Notes under the pieces: generated by a model | The model's database searches: none | What the model was told of the DNA's origin: nothing | What the model saw: only the letters and a program-made list of their open reading frames with translations | Assembly: GCA_010671965.1 (NCBI GenBank) | Contig: JAAHIC010000022.1 | Location: 1 to 15,860, forward strand | DNA length: 15,860 nucleotides | Reading direction: 5' to 3' | Origin: Leptolyngbya sp. SIO4C5 | GTDB lineage: Bacteria > Cyanobacteriota > Cyanobacteriia > Phormidesmidales > Phormidesmidaceae | In this document: positions 1 through 6,110 of the stretch, one piece after another | Numbering within the stretch: position 1 is the first letter of the stretch | Layout of the letters: every line of letters begins with the position of its first letter | Program-made: the position numbers and the translations under genes

Positions 1-122
1 GCCAAAAGCTCTTGAGCCTTTTGCAATGAGGCTACATTTAAGGTTGGCTTCAGTCATACCTTTAAAGAAAGAGATTACGAGATTTTGCAGTACCAACTTC
101 AATTTTTCGGAGCTCAGCCGCC
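1..122. other. Left-edge intergenic stretch, no gene seen
   Basis: No start-to-stop reading frame of useful size is visible here. A small imperfect hairpin (AAAAGCTC facing GAGCCTTTT, about positions 4-22) could be the end of a terminator for a gene lying left of the window, but the stem is interrupted by a bulge and the loop is very tight. GGAG at 109-112 lies 10 bases before the ATG at 123 and may act as a weak ribosome binding site. Confidence 0.3.
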
Positions 123-677
123 ATGAATTGCTTTTGGTTGAAACGGATGCAAAGCTGCATTCAGGAAATTTCTCGCCAGCCTCATAGCTGCGTGAGGCGA
201 TCGCTAGCAAACACCTACCAAACGGTGAGTTCTGCTTCGGTAGATGTCCTGTGGCAGGTGGTGGTGAATCTGGCCGATGTCTCCTGGCATCCCCTCCTCA
301 AAAGCACGAATGCGCCCAATGGCCTGACCGCCAAGCCAGGTTTGATCTACAAAGCTTTTACCGCTCGTTTTCCGCTGCCGATTCGTATTTTTGTGGAACG
401 GGTTGATCACCGGGAGTTACTCAGCATTCGCGTCTATGTGCTGCCGGGTTTAGAAGAGCGAGTGACTTACCGGATTGAGTCAGCCGTCTGCGGCACCCAA
501 ATTTCCTATTCAGTGACGCTGCGGGGCTGGCTCTCTCCGCTGGCCTGGTCGCTGATTCGGCCCCACGCCGCTAAAGTGGCTTCGGCGCTGGCGATCGCCG
601 CTGAGCAGGTAGCCAGGCAGGCTCTAGCTGGGCCGCATCCCTCTTCCTCACGCCCTTCTCAAGATTTGCTGGGCTAG
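123..677 (+). CDS. SRPBCC-fold (polyketide cyclase/START-like) family protein
   Basis: A 184-aa soluble protein. After a roughly 35-residue poorly conserved N-terminus, the body looks like an SRPBCC/START-like ligand-binding fold. The entry segment is SASVDVLWQVVVNLADVSWHP, and alternating beta strands follow (RIFVERVDHRELLSIRVYV, then RVTYRIESAV and ISYSVTLRG). The C-terminal helix is rich in alanine (HAAKVASALAIAAEQVARQA), as expected for the long helix that closes the cavity. Such proteins bind or convert small hydrophobic molecules, but nothing here shows the ligand. The ATG at 123 has a weak GGAG 10 bases upstream; an in-frame ATG at 147 is equally possible. It is followed by a 130-nt gap and mrp on the same strand, so it is probably transcribed separately. 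The family call comes from fold-like pattern only. Confidence 0.6.
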   Translation: MNCFWLKRMQSCIQEISRQPHSCVRRSLANTYQTVSSASVDVLWQVVVNLADVSWHPLLKSTNAPNGLTAKPGLIYKAFTARFPLPIRIFVERVDHRELLSIRVYVLPGLEERVTYRIESAVCGTQISYSVTLRGWLSPLAWSLIRPHAAKVASALAIAAEQVARQALAGPHPSSSRPSQDLLG

Positions 678-742
678 TCATAGCCTAGAGGTTTCAGCTC
701 TCCTGGACTCAATTGCGATAAATTCAGCACAAAAAGCTAGGA

Positions 743-771
743 TTGTTAAACATCGGTTAATTGCGTTTAAT
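743..771 (+). promoter_or_regulatory. Candidate sigma-70-type promoter of mrp-rodA
   Basis: TTGTTA at 743-748 is followed after exactly 17 bases by TTTAAT at 766-771. This is a 4/6 and 5/6 match to the -35 and -10 consensus, located 36 bases upstream of the mrp ATG. The surrounding DNA is clearly AT-rich compared with the genes. No Shine-Dalgarno sequence is seen before the ATG at 808. Confidence 0.4.
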
Positions 772-807
772 ATTTGCCGGGGCTGAACTTTAAAAACTTA
801 TTACTCA

Positions 808-1881
808 ATGGCAATTTCTTCTCTAAGCAAGGATGCGGTTTTAGACGTGCTGCGTCCGGTTCAAGACCCGGAGCTGCGCCGGAGTCTGGTCGAACTCAAC
901 ATGATTCGCAACGTGCAGATAGATAACGGGCGGGTCAGCTTTACCCTAGTGCTGACTACCCCGGCCTGCCCGCTGCGCGAATTTATCGTAGAAGATTGTG
1001 AAAAGGCAGTGCGGCAGCTTCCCGATGTGACGGCGGTAGACGTGGAAGTGACGGCAGAAACTCCTCAGCAGCCTTCTCTGCCCGATCGCCAAGGGATTGC
1101 CGGGGTGAAAAATATCGTGGCGATTTCTAGCGGCAAGGGCGGCGTGGGCAAAAGCACCGTGGCCGTCAATATTGCGGTGGCGCTGGCCCAAATGGGAGCG
1201 AAGGTGGGCCTGATTGACGCGGATATCTATGGCCCTAATACGCCCACTATGATGGGCCTCGATGCGGCAGACGTGATGGTGCGGCAGGGCGAGCAGGGCG
1301 ATATTCTAGAACCAGCTTTTAACCACGGCGTCAAAATGGTGTCGATGGGCTTTTTGATCGATCGCGATCAGCCTGTGATTTGGCGGGGGCCGATGCTCAA
1401 CGGCGTCATCCGTCAGTTTCTCTATCAGGTGCAGTGGGGCGAGCTGGACTATTTGATTGTGGATATGCCACCGGGTACGGGCGACGCGCAGCTCACCCTG
1501 GCGCAGGCAGTGCCGATGGCCGGAGCCGTGATTGTGACTACGCCTCAGACGGTGGCTCTGTCGGATTCGCGCCGGGGGTTGCGCATGTTCCAGCAGTTGC
1601 AGGTGCCTGTAATCGGCATCGTGGAGAATATGAGCTATTTTGTTCCTCCCGACCAGCCAGACAAACAATATGACATCTTTGGCTCCGGAGGGGGACAAAA
1701 AACGGCGGATGAATTAGATATTCCGCTGCTGGGCTGCGTGCCCCTAGAAATGCCGGTCAGAGAGGGCGGCGATCGCGGCGTACCCATTGTGGTGAACGCG
1801 CCTGACTCCGCTTCAGCCCAAGCCCTCAAGGCGGTTGCCCAGCAGGTGGCTGCTCGCATTTCTGTCGCTGTGCTCAGTTAA
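808..1881 (+). CDS. mrp: Mrp/ApbC-family Fe-S cluster carrier ATPase
   Basis: A 357-aa cytosolic P-loop ATPase of the Mrp/NBP35 family, which assembles or carries iron-sulfur clusters to apoproteins. Residues about 8-85 form the DUF59/MIP18-like domain, with the TTPACPL motif at 50-56 that carries its cysteine. The ATPase domain has the deviant Walker A GKGGVGKST (109-117), the IDADIYGPNTPTM block (136-148), the Walker B region DYLIVDMPPGTGD (214-226) and the ENMSYF segment (273-278). In E. coli Mrp a CxxC pair follows ENMS and is used for cluster binding. Here the corresponding stretch is VPPDQPDKQYDIFGSGGG and contains no cysteine; from memory this is usual for cyanobacterial Mrp. Length is normal. 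The stop lies one base before the rodA start, which suggests one transcript with coupled translation. Confidence 0.93.
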   Translation: MAISSLSKDAVLDVLRPVQDPELRRSLVELNMIRNVQIDNGRVSFTLVLTTPACPLREFIVEDCEKAVRQLPDVTAVDVEVTAETPQQPSLPDRQGIAGVKNIVAISSGKGGVGKSTVAVNIAVALAQMGAKVGLIDADIYGPNTPTMMGLDAADVMVRQGEQGDILEPAFNHGVKMVSMGFLIDRDQPVIWRGPMLNGVIRQFLYQVQWGELDYLIVDMPPGTGDAQLTLAQAVPMAGAVIVTTPQTVALSDSRRGLRMFQQLQVPVIGIVENMSYFVPPDQPDKQYDIFGSGGGQKTADELDIPLLGCVPLEMPVREGGDRGVPIVVNAPDSASAQALKAVAQQVAARISVAVLS

Positions 1882-1882
1882 T

Positions 1883-3145
1883 ATGCCTCAACCTACCCTC
1901 GTCGGTAAACGCTGGAAAAAGTGGCTGCAAGCCTGGCAGGAAGTTGACTGGCTGCTCTTTTTGCTGCCGGTAGCGTTGACAGTTTTCGCCAGCATTGTGA
2001 TTACCAGCACCCAGATTAATTTAGAGACGACTGAATTTGGCTGGAACCATCTGGTTTTGGGGTCGATTGGTCTGGTGCTGGCCCTCATGATTGCCCGAAC
2101 GCGCTATGAGGGGCTGCTGAACTGGCAGTGGATTATCTATGCGGCCACCAATCTTTCCCTGATTGCCGTTATTTTCATCGGTACTTCAGGCTTGGGTGCC
2201 CAGCGCTGGATCACAATTGGCGGCTTCAACGTCCAGCCTTCGGAGTTTGCCAAGCTAGGCTTGATCATCACGCTGGCGGCGCTGCTGCGGGGCAAGGAAG
2301 CTTCAACGCTGCTGGGCATGATCAAAGCGCTGGCAATTACTGCCGTCCCCTGGGCGCTGGTCTTTTTGCAGCCTGACCTGGGTACCTCACTCGTGTTTGG
2401 GGCGATCACGATTGGGATGCTCTACTGGGGCAACGCCAATCCGGGCTGGCTGGTGCTGATGGTGTCGCCGCTGGTGGCGGCCATCTTGTTCCACGTCTAT
2501 ATTCCAGTTTGGCTGGTCTGGGTGGTAGGCATGGGCATTATTGCCTGGCTGACGCTGCCCTGGCGCTTATTCAGCACGATTGCGGCCACGGCTATCAATC
2601 TGGTTTCCGGCAAGCTGGGGGACGTGCTGTGGGGCTTGCTCAAGGATTATCAAAAAGATCGTCTTATTCTGTTTCTCGATCCGGATAAGGATCCTTTGGG
2701 CGGTGGCTATCACCTGATCCAGTCGCGGATTGCGATTGGGGCTGGTCAGCTTTGGGGGCGAGGACTGCATCAGGGCACCCAAACTCAGCTCAACTTTATT
2801 CCAGAGCAGCATACGGACTTTATCTTTTCGGCGATTGGCGAAGAATGGGGCTTTGTGGGGGCGATCGCGGTATTAGCGGCTTTCTGGATAATTTGTCTGC
2901 GGCTGGTGATTATTGCCCAGAACGCCAAGGACAATTTTGGCTCGCTGCTGGCGGTGGGTGTGCTGTCGATGATTGTGTTTCAGGTGATTGTCAATATCAG
3001 CATGACCATTGGCCTAGCCCCAATTACGGGAATTCCGCTGCCCTGGATGAGCTATGGCCGTTCGGCGCTGCTGACGAACTTTATTGCGCTTGGCCTGGTG
3101 GAATCGGTGGCCAACCATCGCCACCGACTGAAGTTTACGGACTAG
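1883..3145 (+). CDS. rodA: RodA, SEDS peptidoglycan glycosyltransferase
   Basis: A 420-aa polytopic inner-membrane protein of the SEDS family. RodA polymerises lipid II into glycan strands in the elongation complex together with a class B PBP. Family blocks are all present: GAQRWI plus VQPSEFAK (105-124), FLQPDLGTS (161-169), GAGQLWGRG (286-294), the extracellular HTDFIFSAIGEEWGF segment (310-324), and the final GIPLPWMSYGRSALL (383-397). The Asp in HTDFIF (D312) matches the essential Asp of characterised RodA proteins. About ten hydrophobic segments are visible. I chose the ATG at 1883 because it sits one base after the mrp stop. An upstream in-frame ATG at 1835 would overlap mrp by 47 bases and add 16 residues unlike any RodA N-terminus. 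The SYGRS variant replaces the more common SYGGS. Confidence 0.95.
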   Translation: MPQPTLVGKRWKKWLQAWQEVDWLLFLLPVALTVFASIVITSTQINLETTEFGWNHLVLGSIGLVLALMIARTRYEGLLNWQWIIYAATNLSLIAVIFIGTSGLGAQRWITIGGFNVQPSEFAKLGLIITLAALLRGKEASTLLGMIKALAITAVPWALVFLQPDLGTSLVFGAITIGMLYWGNANPGWLVLMVSPLVAAILFHVYIPVWLVWVVGMGIIAWLTLPWRLFSTIAATAINLVSGKLGDVLWGLLKDYQKDRLILFLDPDKDPLGGGYHLIQSRIAIGAGQLWGRGLHQGTQTQLNFIPEQHTDFIFSAIGEEWGFVGAIAVLAAFWIICLRLVIIAQNAKDNFGSLLAVGVLSMIVFQVIVNISMTIGLAPITGIPLPWMSYGRSALLTNFIALGLVESVANHRHRLKFTD

Positions 3146-3168
3146 GGAGGCGCTAGCTGCCTAGTCCG
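3138..3168 (+). terminator. Stem-loop at the rodA stop codon
   Basis: CGGACTAGG (3138-3146) and CCTAGTCCG (3160-3168) are a perfect 9-bp inverted repeat with a 13-base loop. The left arm contains the rodA TAG stop. There is no T-run after it, so it is not a classical Rho-independent terminator; it may stabilise the mRNA end or act bidirectionally between converging genes. Confidence 0.4.
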
Positions 3169-3212
3169 CACTGACAAACCAGAGAACTACTGTCTATAAA
3201 CTAAATAACCCC

Positions 3213-3248
3213 CGCTAAGCGCCCTCAGCTAGCCGACAGCGCTTAGTG
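3213..3248 (-). terminator. Stem-loop overlapping the end of the small minus-strand gene
   Basis: CTAAGCGC (3215-3222) and GCGCTTAG (3239-3246) are a perfect 8-bp inverted repeat, extendable by a wobble and one more pair to 3213-3248. The stem includes the TAG stop of the 87-aa gene. Read on the minus strand it is followed by a T-rich stretch (GGGGTTATTTAGTTTATAG). It is a plausible terminator, although part of it is coding. Confidence 0.4.
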
Positions 3249-3478
3249 AGAATCACCATCACCTCATTGGGCTGGTCGGTGGGCAGGGGTTTGCTCCAGG
3301 CGGTGGCTTCGGCATAGCCCAAGACGTGTAGGCGGTGGATTTCTAGCCGTACGCAGGGCAGGGGGCCGAACATCAGCAGCCGCACCGGGTCGTCGCTATC
3401 GGCAGATTTGCGGCTGGGGACGGCGATCGCGGGGGAAGGGCGATCGCTGGCGTGATTAGCAGTCGTCTCTTGAAACAT
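3215..3478 (-). CDS. Small conserved-looking protein of unknown function (87 aa)
   Basis: The open frame runs further upstream to 3721, but the extra N-terminal part would be translated tandem repeats and is not credible. The ATG at 3478 has a strong ribosome binding site, AAGGAG, seven bases upstream. The resulting protein starts MFQETTANHASDRP, has a flexible acidic/proline N-terminal third, and then a compact hydrophobic core (LMFGPLPCVRLEIHRLHVLGYAEATAWSKPLP) ending in EVMVILTKR. No membrane segment or catalytic motif is visible. The core looks like a conserved short cyanobacterial family, but I cannot name it or give a function. It converges on rodA with hairpins between them. Confidence 0.6.
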   Translation of the reverse strand: MFQETTANHASDRPSPAIAVPSRKSADSDDPVRLLMFGPLPCVRLEIHRLHVLGYAEATAWSKPLPTDQPNEVMVILTKRCRLAEGA

Positions 3479-3485
3479 GAGTGTA

Positions 3486-3491
3486 CTCCTT
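3486..3491 (-). promoter_or_regulatory. Shine-Dalgarno site deciding the start of the 87-aa gene
   Basis: On the minus strand the sequence reads AAGGAG, then seven bases, then ATG (3478). It is among the best ribosome binding sites in the window and fixes the start of a gene whose frame stays open for another 240 bases upstream. Confidence 0.65.
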
Positions 3492-3525
3492 GAGTGAATT
3501 TGAGCCTGGGAGGGGAAGGCGGAAA

Positions 3526-3720
3526 TAAAGGCTGAAGGCTGAAGGCAGAACGATGAAGTAAAGGCTGAAGAATGGAGTAAAGGCTGAAGGCTGAAGGCAG
3601 AACGATGAAGTGCGGGCTTTATCCTACCCACCGCTTGATTTCTGCCCTCTGCCCTTTGCCTTCTACCTTTCTCTCCTGCCCTCTGCCTTCTAACTTCTGC
3701 CTTTTTCTCCTGCCTTCCCA
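3526..3720. repeat. Short repetitive patch with 34-bp direct repeats
   Basis: Two identical 34-bp copies start at 3526 and 3578 (TAAAGGCTGAAGG at the left end, CAGAACGATGAAGT at the right end), 52 bases apart. Each is built from shorter GGCTGAA/GGCAGAA heptads. From 3640 to 3720 the strand becomes a pyrimidine tract of CTTCTGCC/CTCTGCC units. Some of these, such as TTCTGCC at 3640-3646 and 3695-3701, are exact complements of GGCAGAA in the left half. The patch can therefore fold into alternative imperfect hairpins. Heptad repeats of this CTTCTGC type are known as STRR elements in cyanobacteria. No credible protein is encoded. Confidence 0.7.
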
Positions 3721-3741
3721 TGCCCCAAAACCCAAAAACTT

Positions 3742-3866
3742 AGCCACCCCGACAAATTGCAACGCAAATCGAGGTGGCTGGTGGTACACTGCACCACTAG
3801 CCGCCAGACTGCTCGCTCAGTTTGGGGGTCAGGCTCCTGTTGGTGTTGGACGCACCTTCAGGGGCC
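3742..3866 (+). ncRNA. Candidate structured RNA or leader with competing hairpins
   Basis: Three helices can be drawn. P1: AGCCACC (3742-3748) with GGTGGCT (3773-3779), perfect. P2: GGTGGCTGGTGGT (3773-3785) with ACCACTAGCCGCC (3793-3805), 13 pairs including two G-U, 7-nt loop. P3: GGCTCCTG (3832-3839) with CAGGGGCC (3859-3866), then a symmetric TT/TT internal loop, then GGTGT/GCACC closed by a 5-nt loop. P1 and P2 share bases and exclude each other, as in attenuators and riboswitches. All four non-Watson-Crick positions are G-U on the plus strand and would be A-C on the minus strand, which favours a plus-strand RNA. It lies about 145 bases before the AIPR gene. It matches no RNA family I recognise. 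An open frame (3605-3871) also crosses it, so a coding origin is possible. Confidence 0.35.
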
Positions 3867-4010
3867 GCTAAGTTTTCGAGTCCTGTGTGTGTAAACAAGC
3901 TGTAACAGTAGAACTGCTATAGCTTAATGGCTGAGTGTAAAGTATTTAGCGATCGGCGTCAACCGCATTGAAACACTGCCCCAGAAAATCGGCCCGACAC
4001 AACAAAAGCT
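3867..4010 (+). other. Upstream region of the AIPR gene
   Basis: AT-richer intergenic DNA without a gene. A -10-like TATAGC/TTAAT cluster lies near 3917-3930 but no convincing -35 partner is seen. An 8-base ATTGAAAC, identical to the 3' end of the CRISPR repeat, occurs at 3967-3974 in the same orientation as in the array. There is no Shine-Dalgarno sequence before the ATG at 4011. Confidence 0.3.
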
Positions 4011-5681
4011 ATGAATATCAATGCCTCCATTGTTGATCAGCGTTTAGCGTCTATCGCGGATGAGATGCGGCAGCAGGCTGCTGAAGAATTACGCATCACT
4101 GAGGCAGGGCGGCTTAAGTCACTGGCGTTTGTCTATTTGTGCGTCAGAACGCTTTTAGATTTAGAAAGTAGTCGCGCCTTTGACTGTCTGACGGAGGGCG
4201 GCGGTGACTTTGGCGTAGATGCCATGCATATTTCTGATGAATACGATGGCGAGTTTACGGTTAGTTTATTTCAGGCTAAATACAAAAATAATTTAGAAGG
4301 TAATGCTAATTTTCCGGAAGCGGGGATAGAAAGCTTAATCAATGCAATTCAATATTTGTTTGATCCGACGGCTAAGTTAGAGCATATTAATCAGCGCTTA
4401 CTTGTGAAAGTAGAAGAAGCGCGTAGCCTAATTCGTGATGGCTATATTCCGCAAGTGAGGGCGCTGGCTTGCAATAATGGCCTGAAGTGGAACGCGGCGG
4501 CTCAGGAGGCTATTGAGCGGGCTGGATTCGGGGAGCAAGTCACCTGGGAGCATGTCAATCACGAACGGCTAGTGAACATACTCCAGGCAGCCAAGCCGGT
4601 AAATGACACTTTGCAACTAGCTGGTAAAGCCATTGTGGAAGATATGGACTTTAGCCGGGTTTTGGTGGGCAGAATTTCAGTCAGCGAAATTGCCGCCCTG
4701 ATTGAACGACATGGAGAGCGTTTGCTGGAGCGCAATATTCGCCGTTATTTAGATCTTCGGGGAAACCGCGTCAATGAGGGGATTCGACACACGTTGACTA
4801 GCAATGAAAAAAATAATTTCTATTTCTATAACAATGGCGTCACTTTGACCTGTGACAGTTTTTCCTACAATGCGCTGCAGGAAGGCAATTACCGAGTTCG
4901 CGTTGAAAATCTGCAAATTATAAACGGTGACCAAACCTGTCTGACCATCTCTAAAACTTTGCAAGAGCCAAACCTTTTACATCAGAATTCTCACGCCTAT
5001 GTTCTGCTGCGCCTGTATCAGTTGCCCAGCGATAATGATGATTTAGTCCAAAAAATCACCTATGCGACCAATAGCCAGAATCCAGTAGATCTGAAAGACT
5101 TACGCGCTAATGATGACCTGCAAAAAAAGCTGGAAATGGATATTCAGCAGCTAGGATTTAGCTATCGCCGCAAGCGTTCTGATCTCAATATTCGCTCTAC
5201 AGATATTACTTCTGGAGTCGCTGCTGAAGCAGTTTTATCGGTTTGGCGTGCCAAGCCACATCAGGCTAAGTTTTTCTCTCGTGAGCACTTTGGCAAGCTG
5301 TATAGTCTGATTTTTACTGAACAGCTCAATGGGGTCCAGGTTGTTCTCGCTGTGCAGTTGTATAGAATTGCGGAAAATCGACGCAAACGACCTGAACCCA
5401 ATGATCCCGATTTTGTCCGCTATGCCTCGTGTTTTATTGCGATGCAGATGGGTAAGTGGCTGCTGAAGGATATGAAGGTTCAGATGAAGGACCTTAGCCA
5501 TCAAAATTTTCAAATGGCTCAGCAGCTTGTTGCGCAAAAGGGCGAGGACTATTTCAAGGCTGCGGTAAAAGATATTCAAACAGCGCTTCAAGATTTGTAT
5601 GGAGGGCAGGATATTTCCCTACAGCAGCTTTCTGCTACCTTTCGCCGGGGCGATCTGATAGACACGCTTCAGTCAAGTTGA
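4011..5681 (+). CDS. AIPR-family abortive infection protein with Mrr-like nuclease N-terminus
   Basis: A 556-aa cytosolic protein. The C-terminal two thirds carry the hallmarks of AIPR (abortive infection phage resistance) proteins: NNFYFYNNGVTLTCD (268-282), LQIINGDQT (301-309), and YATNSQNPVDLKDLRANDD (351-369) followed by a YRRKR segment. The N-terminal part has GGGDFGVDAM (63-72) and VSLFQAKYK (84-92). This is a D...QxK arrangement typical of Mrr-type PD-(D/E)xK nucleases, with D70, Q88 and K90 as candidate active-site residues. The family is linked to phage defence, in which the cell is thought to be sacrificed or its growth halted. The gene is visibly AT-richer than mrp and rodA and contains no HIP1 site, suggesting later acquisition. 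It stands alone: no modification or partner gene is adjacent, but a CRISPR array follows 430 bases downstream on the same strand. The nuclease assignment rests on motif spacing alone. Confidence 0.88.
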   Translation: MNINASIVDQRLASIADEMRQQAAEELRITEAGRLKSLAFVYLCVRTLLDLESSRAFDCLTEGGGDFGVDAMHISDEYDGEFTVSLFQAKYKNNLEGNANFPEAGIESLINAIQYLFDPTAKLEHINQRLLVKVEEARSLIRDGYIPQVRALACNNGLKWNAAAQEAIERAGFGEQVTWEHVNHERLVNILQAAKPVNDTLQLAGKAIVEDMDFSRVLVGRISVSEIAALIERHGERLLERNIRRYLDLRGNRVNEGIRHTLTSNEKNNFYFYNNGVTLTCDSFSYNALQEGNYRVRVENLQIINGDQTCLTISKTLQEPNLLHQNSHAYVLLRLYQLPSDNDDLVQKITYATNSQNPVDLKDLRANDDLQKKLEMDIQQLGFSYRRKRSDLNIRSTDITSGVAAEAVLSVWRAKPHQAKFFSREHFGKLYSLIFTEQLNGVQVVLAVQLYRIAENRRKRPEPNDPDFVRYASCFIAMQMGKWLLKDMKVQMKDLSHQNFQMAQQLVAQKGEDYFKAAVKDIQTALQDLYGGQDISLQQLSATFRRGDLIDTLQSS

Positions 5682-6110
5682 AGGACAAGGCTCAATCAGC
5701 AAGAGTGCCTGAGCTGTCTGTGTCTGGCTGACTTGTTGCGTTTAATAAAGCAGGTAGACAAGGCTAAGGGAAGTGATTAAACTGGTCGGAAAGCGCCCGT
5801 TTGGGTAGTGCCAGCACCTTGAAAAGTAAATAGTTTGCGCTATTTTGCGGGAAAGCGCTGCGGCGCGAGTGGGGGGCTGTTTGTAGCCAGGTGGATAAAT
5901 TATCGAGCCAAAGGCCGACGGGTCTTGAGCTTGAGCGATTTTGAGGCTTGGGGAGTTCCGCGCGATCGCTGTAGCTTATATGTTTCAATGCTTTCCCCGA
6001 TTTAGGCAACTTGTTTCATGAGCCTAAATCGTATTTTTCTATCTAATTTCTGGAGGTTCGCGCAAACGAGGTCTGAAACGAGCCTTGGCTCTACTTTTTC
6101 AGCCCCCGCC
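5682..6110 (+). promoter_or_regulatory. CRISPR leader region
   Basis: This gene-free 429-nt stretch directly precedes the first repeat. It is assigned as the leader because the adjacent repeats (1-11) are identical while degenerate repeats lie at the far end, and because the repeats end in ATTGAAAC on this strand. It contains one HIP1 site (5963-5970), a GTTTCAAT (5982-5989) that is the exact reverse complement of that 8-nt repeat end, a 10-bp inverted repeat at 5998-6031, and a T-rich tract at 6032-6045. A minus-strand frame (5764-6009) runs through it but has no start signal and is not called as a gene. The array promoter probably lies in the last 150 bases but cannot be placed. Confidence 0.65.
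5998..6031 (+). repeat. 10-bp inverted repeat in the CRISPR leader
   Basis: CGATTTAGGC (5998-6007) and GCCTAAATCG (6022-6031) are perfectly complementary with a 14-base loop, and TATTTTTCT follows directly. As RNA this resembles a Rho-independent terminator that would insulate the array from AIPR transcription. As DNA it could be a binding site used in leader function. Confidence 0.45.

Noticed and set aside
1835..1882. Upstream ATG for rodA
   Set aside because: It would overlap mrp and add 16 residues unrelated to RodA; the ATG at 1883 fits better.
3605..3871. 88-aa plus-strand open frame with a protein-like tail (GGWWYTAPLAARLLAQFGG)
   Set aside because: Its start lies in the tandem repeat patch, there is no ribosome binding site, and the tail region is dominated by hairpins. 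It is kept only as the alternative explanation for the candidate RNA.
3867..3895. tRNA-like T-loop (TTCGAGT) after the candidate RNA
   Set aside because: The flanking bases cannot form a T-stem and no acceptor or anticodon arm is present.
5764..6009. 81-aa minus-strand open frame in the CRISPR leader
   Set aside because: No start signal, no recognisable domain, and it overlaps leader structure; treated as a leader artefact.
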